This document shows positions 13,460 through 15,904 of a stretch of 15,904 nt of DNA, one piece after another. The position numbers were made by a program, and so were the translations under genes. Location of the stretch: contig DHXQ01000019.1 of the NCBI GenBank assembly GCA_002413755.1, positions 14,795-30,698 of the forward strand. The letters run 5' to 3'. How positions within the stretch are numbered: the stretch's first letter is position 1; each line of letters opens with the position of its first letter. The notes under the pieces were generated by a model. It made no database searches. It saw nothing but the letters and a program-made list of their open reading frames with translations, and was not told the DNA's origin. This DNA is from Candidatus Saccharibacteria bacterium UBA5152 (lineage in GTDB: Bacteria; Patescibacteriota; Saccharimonadia; Saccharimonadales; UBA4665).

Positions 13460-13521
13460 AAATGTAACCAGAAAGTTACTTCATGTCCTCTGTTGTAATG
13501 TGAACTTCTGGTTACATTTCG
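13460..13521 (-). repeat. Palindromic repeat, copy B
   Basis: This is the inverted partner of 11614-11674. Read on the minus strand it begins CGAAATGTAACCAGAAGTT and ends AACTTTCTGGTTACATTT. About 59 of 62 positions match copy A. It lies between the divergent promoters of the XRE gene and the 13601 gene. The flank CGAAAACGGCAAAAT to its right resembles TGAAAACAGTAAAAT to the right of copy A, in direct orientation. Confidence 0.9.
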
Positions 13522-13551
13522 AAAACGGCAAAATCAATGTCAGGCAAATCA

Positions 13552-13560
13552 AATGTAACC
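13552..13560 (+). promoter_or_regulatory. Extra copy of the repeat end motif next to the -35 box
   Basis: AATGTAACC, identical to the outer end of the palindromic repeat, lies one base before TTGACA (13562-13567) of the 13601 promoter. It is a plausible half-operator for the adjacent XRE regulator. Confidence 0.45.
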
Positions 13561-13561
13561 A

Positions 13562-13591
13562 TTGACATAGATACAAAAATATTGAGATAAT
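13562..13591 (+). promoter_or_regulatory. Promoter of the 13601 gene
   Basis: A perfect TTGACA (13562-13567), an 18-nt spacer and GATAAT (13586-13591) preceded by TGA (extended -10). The -10 box ends 9 nt before the ATG at 13601, giving a leader of about 3 nt. Confidence 0.7.
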
Positions 13592-13600
13592 ACTAGAATC

Positions 13601-14185
13601 ATGCCATTTACTTCTGGATTTGAAGATGCCGGCAGAAGCAGCGGCAACCACTACGGCCAGCTACCAAAGCTTGACCTATTGTTGGGGCTGCAACCGCTTG
13701 ATGTATTCGATACACAACTTATTGACGGTATGGCAGCAGGACGGCTAGGTGCAGATGTGGCTAACCCGGATGAAGATCAAGATGAAACGGAGGTGTTTCT
13801 TACCGAGCTCACGACATCAATCGACCAGGTATACGGACCATTTCGGAGTGGTCAAATCGCCGTAGCAGGCTATCATCTTGGACAATTGATCGCCGACAAT
13901 GCTGTTGGATATTCGACGGCATTGAAGGCTGAAGCATTGATTGGACTGAATCCGGAGTATGTAAAGCTCGATCCTTGGTTGGCATATATTGCCGATCTGG
14001 CTGAATTCTTGGAACAGAGCTCGACTGTCCGTAGGACGGTATACCGTTATAGACGGCTTGTTGATCCAGAATGTCCGCACCAATCGGTGTTTGCCCTGGG
14101 CGCAACGTTATTCAGTGTCCACCGGGTACGCGACTGGCATGATGAGGTTACAAGGCTCAAAGCGAGAGCGGATAGTGCAAGATAA
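13601..14185 (+). CDS. Orphan hypothetical protein
   Basis: I recognise no family in this 194-residue protein. It looks soluble, with no membrane segment or signal peptide. It is acidic in the first third (NPDEDQDETEVFL at about 53-65) and mainly helical after that, with Tyr/Trp-containing segments (DPWLAYIADLAEFLEQ, RTVYRYRRLVDP). Two cysteine-free thirds precede a single Cys near CPHQS. The start is fixed by a strong extended -10 promoter only 9 nt upstream and there is no Shine-Dalgarno sequence. A repeat-end motif touching the -35 box links its control to the neighbouring XRE regulator and its repeats, by inference. Its stop codon overlaps the T-run of the terminator for the convergent short transcript. 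Confidence 0.68.
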   Translation: MPFTSGFEDAGRSSGNHYGQLPKLDLLLGLQPLDVFDTQLIDGMAAGRLGADVANPDEDQDETEVFLTELTTSIDQVYGPFRSGQIAVAGYHLGQLIADNAVGYSTALKAEALIGLNPEYVKLDPWLAYIADLAEFLEQSSTVRRTVYRYRRLVDPECPHQSVFALGATLFSVHRVRDWHDEVTRLKARADSAR

Positions 14186-14224
14186 AACAAAAGCCGCTCC
14201 TTGATGCCTGACGGCGGAGCGGCT
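14182..14224 (-). terminator. Intrinsic terminator of the short minus-strand unit
   Basis: AGCCGCTCC (14192-14200) pairs with GGAGCGGCT (14216-14224), with a small GCC/GGC stem in the loop. On the minus strand it is followed by TTTTGTTTTATC. On the plus strand no T-run follows, so it serves minus-strand transcription. Confidence 0.85.
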
Positions 14225-14386
14225 AAGGTATTTGACCTACTTAGGCAGGTGCATGCTGGCTGCGGCCCAAGAGGGCGCGCAGCGAAGGATTAGCTGGCGA
14301 GTACCTCACTCGTCATGCTACATTGTACCTGCTCGTTAGATTTAGGATTTTTCAATGATTACCCCCTTTCAGCTTAGATGCTAATA
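14183..14386 (-). ncRNA. Short independent transcript, possible sRNA or tiny mRNA
   Basis: A promoter (14420-14392) and a terminator (14224-14182) define a transcript of about 200 nt. Besides a 21-codon frame near its 5' end it can fold locally: CGAGT-GAGGT-ACTCG (14298-14312), GCCC-TCTT-GGGC (around 14263-14274) and ACCT...AGGT (around 14235-14250). It may be a small RNA, a mRNA for a very small protein, or the separately promoted tail of the SIMPL transcription unit upstream. Confidence 0.45.
14290..14355 (-). CDS. Possible 21-residue small protein or leader peptide
   Basis: A TTG start at 14355 is preceded at 6 nt by AAGGGGG, one of the best Shine-Dalgarno sequences in the window. The frame begins MKNPKSNEQV and ends MTSEVLAS, stopping with TAA at 14290-14292. 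A promoter lies about 40 nt upstream and a terminator about 65 nt downstream. A second short frame, shifted by +1, continues from GTG 14309 to TAA 14241 and ends SLRALLGRSQHAPA; it overlaps this one. I recognise neither peptide. The strong ribosome-binding site is the main reason to list it. Confidence 0.4.
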   Translation of the reverse strand: MKNPKSNEQVQCSMTSEVLAS

Positions 14387-14391
14387 GTTTT

Positions 14392-14420
14392 AGTATAACC
14401 GGAATGGCAGCCAATGGTAA
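14392..14420 (-). promoter_or_regulatory. Promoter of the short minus-strand unit
   Basis: On the minus strand TTACCA (14420-14415) and TATACT (14397-14392) are 17 nt apart. It begins 31 nt after the stop of the SIMPL gene, so it is separate from that gene's own promoter. Confidence 0.55.
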
Positions 14421-14450
14421 AGGCTAGGATGTAGTGATATTGATGACACC

Positions 14451-15275
14451 CTAACGGATGTAATAGACGACAGTGACCGAGTAGGCGAGGTCATTTTGGC
14501 CGGGTTGGACGGCGGGGCTAGAGCTGGTGGAACTGGCTGGAGCTTTGAGGTCAAGGCTGGCGCCGCCGTTCAGCGGGACGATACCACCGCCATCACCAAA
14601 GCCAGTGCCGTCGTCAACACTCTTGACACTACCAACTTTGAAGCCGAGGTTCTTGGCTGACTGGTCGGCTTTGCTGCGGGCGTCTTTGGTAGCGGTGTCG
14701 CGGGCCTGGGATTCCAGCTTGGTGCGTAGGCTGTCGCTAAAGGAGGCGTAGGGCGTGACCGTACCTTCGGGGTCGGTGGTGGCGATGTAATCCTGGACTT
14801 TTTGGGCGCTGGTGCGGTCGGGTAGAGTGATGGTCAGTCTGAGGGTATAGGTATATTGTCCATCCGTCGTTGGCTTAGCTATACCGTAGTAAACCACACC
14901 GCCGCTTTGGTAGCTATCGATACTAGCCTTGATTTGCTTGTCGGCCACACCTAACTTCTTCAGAGCAGCCACAATTTCAGTTTGCTTGGCGGTGGCAGCG
15001 GTATTGCCAGCGGCTTTATCGGCATTTTCGAAGCTATAGCTTGGCTCAAATACAAACTCGTCGGGCTCCGCCTTGATAGTCGATTCACCGGTGACCGAGA
15101 TGGTGCGGCCAGAATTGGTTGGTCTAGACCAGGGGCGCCAAAACGCTAACATACCAATGATGACGAGGAGCAAAATGAGAATGATGATGCGGTAATCGAG
15201 GCTAAAGCTCAGCTGACGCTGAGGGGCTGGTGAGGGTGATGACGATGATACTGGCACTGATGTTTCTGGATCCAT
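14451..15275 (-). CDS. SIMPL-domain (DUF541, YggE-like) membrane-anchored protein
   Basis: The 274-residue protein has a Ser/Pro-rich cytoplasmic N-terminus, one membrane helix at about 29-46 (IIILILLLVIIGMLAFW) and an external SIMPL domain from about 57 to the end. Typical family segments are ISVTGESTIKAEPDE at 59-73, TYTLRLTITLPD in the middle, ARDTATKDARSKADQSAKNLG in outline at 191-211, GSVKSVDD at 215-222 and the closing strand YSVTVVYYIR. SIMPL proteins such as YggE are linked to oxidative-stress tolerance, but their biochemical activity is not settled. AAGGAAG lies 5 nt before the ATG. It is 62 nt from the hydrolase gene upstream, so cotranscription is possible. Confidence 0.9.
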   Translation of the reverse strand: MDPETSVPVSSSSPSPAPQRQLSFSLDYRIIILILLLVIIGMLAFWRPWSRPTNSGRTISVTGESTIKAEPDEFVFEPSYSFENADKAAGNTAATAKQTEIVAALKKLGVADKQIKASIDSYQSGGVVYYGIAKPTTDGQYTYTLRLTITLPDRTSAQKVQDYIATTDPEGTVTPYASFSDSLRTKLESQARDTATKDARSKADQSAKNLGFKVGSVKSVDDGTGFGDGGGIVPLNGGASLDLKAPASSTSSSPAVQPGQNDLAYSVTVVYYIR

Positions 15276-15337
15276 GAGATCTTCCTTACTATGCTTATGT
15301 ATGTAGTTTCGGACAGTGGGGCCAAAAAGTAAAGAAT

Positions 15338-15904
15338 TTAGCCTTTTGTAGCCGGCTGGTGGCGCACGACGCGGGCGATAGCTGCGGCATAGCGCTTGGT
15401 AACGGCATGGTGCACATTGAGCGGGTATAAATTGACTGCCCGGATTTTGGCCAGCTGTTTGACGTTGTAGGGCACAATGACTTCGTCCATATTCCCGAAA
15501 AAGACATCGGTCGGGGCGGCCACGTGACGGATGTCATCGATTAGGGTTTGGCTTTCAATACACCGTTCCAGTGAGCGGACGAATGGTACCCAGGTGTCCT
15601 GGTTCAGCTCGAGGAATCTGACCTGCGGCAGGATGCGGCGCAGTCTGGCAATATTCTCCGGAGTGGAGCGCTTACTGCTGCGTAAATATTTATAAGCTTT
15701 GAGATACATCGAAGTCCGTTGCCGGGCAGTACGGCTCTGGATGGTATACAGCGGGGCATAGACGGGCGGACTGAGCAGCACCAGCCGCTTGACCTGCCGG
15801 TTATGCATCCGGGCGTAACGGGTGGCCAACAGGCTACCAAGTGAGTGCCCGACCAACGTGTACGACGTTTTGAAGTGCAAGCGGCGGATGGTCGCATGGA
15901 TGGC
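15338..15904 (-). CDS. Alpha/beta hydrolase, cut by the window end
   Basis: The frame stays open to the window edge, so the N-terminus is missing. The first visible residues are AIHATIRRLHFKTSYTLVGH. The nucleophile elbow GHSLGS is present, followed by LLATRYARMHNRQVKRLVLLSPPVY, typical of the fold core. FFGNMDEVIVP supplies a likely catalytic Asp and NVHHAV the catalytic His, so the triad is complete in the visible part. Such enzymes hydrolyse esters or related bonds; the substrate is unknown. A TTG at 15880 is in frame but lies within the conserved fold, before the nucleophile strand, so it is not the start. The SIMPL gene follows on the same strand. Confidence 0.85.
   Translation of the reverse strand, partial: AIHATIRRLHFKTSYTLVGHSLGSLLATRYARMHNRQVKRLVLLSPPVYAPLYTIQSRTARQRTSMYLKAYKYLRSSKRSTPENIARLRRILPQVRFLELNQDTWVPFVRSLERCIESQTLIDDIRHVAAPTDVFFGNMDEVIVPYNVKQLAKIRAVNLYPLNVHHAVTKRYAAAIARVVRHQPATKG

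Noticed and set aside
11595..13541. ATGTC direct repeats (11595-11599 and 13537-13541) as target-site duplications of a transposon
   Set aside because: Only 5 bases, no transposase inside, and the outer flanks of the two repeats do not align cleanly, so chance is likely.
1..15904. CRISPR arrays, tRNA or rRNA genes, insertion sequences
   Set aside because: No regularly spaced direct repeats, no T-arm or rRNA-like stretches and no transposase-like protein were found.

Overview
The window looks like part of a small-genome bacterial chromosome of moderate GC content, most likely from Candidatus Saccharibacteria (TM7) or a close Patescibacteria relative. This assignment is inferred from the gene mix (YahK-type alcohol dehydrogenase, SIMPL protein, DUF2130 protein, HIT protein, actinobacteria-like membrane proteins) and is moderate confidence only, because no rRNA or marker gene is present. 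The standard code fits: TGA is used as a stop, for example in the ATGA overlap at 5509-5512.

Layout. 145-2276: a one-helix hypothetical protein (minus) diverges from a multi-helix membrane protein and a HIT-family protein (plus). 2334-3320: an uncharacterised protein with a methyltransferase-like C-terminus. 3390-6672: a putative restriction-modification cluster made of a PD-(D/E)XK-type protein, an EcoRI-family adenine methyltransferase and a DUF262-HNH nuclease; the last two overlap by 4 bases. 6803-8513 (minus): a two-gene operon of a winged-helix-like protein and a protein ending in a phospholipase-D-like nuclease domain, which may be a second defence module. 8514-9264: about 750 bases without a protein gene. 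This stretch holds a consensus promoter, a roughly 285-nt RNA whose 5' and 3' ends pair, and an intrinsic terminator; I think it is an undescribed structured RNA and the best lead in the window. 9265-10186 (minus): two small membrane proteins. 10269-11318 (plus): zinc alcohol dehydrogenase, facing a 57-residue Tudor-like protein at 11327-11500.

11581-13600 is the second unusual region. A DUF2130 gene and an XRE-type regulator converge, and both are enclosed by two copies of a ~62-bp imperfectly palindromic repeat lying in opposite orientation (about 59 of 62 positions identical). Another copy of the repeat's end motif (AATGTAACC) abuts the -35 box of the orphan gene at 13601. 14182-14420 (minus) is a short, separately promoted transcription unit with a 21-codon ORF and a terminator. 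The window ends with a SIMPL protein and an alpha/beta hydrolase cut by the edge.

A general feature is that many first genes have a -10 box ending only 6-14 nt before the start codon and no Shine-Dalgarno sequence, so their mRNAs should be leaderless or nearly so. Downstream operon genes and several others carry clear Shine-Dalgarno sequences.
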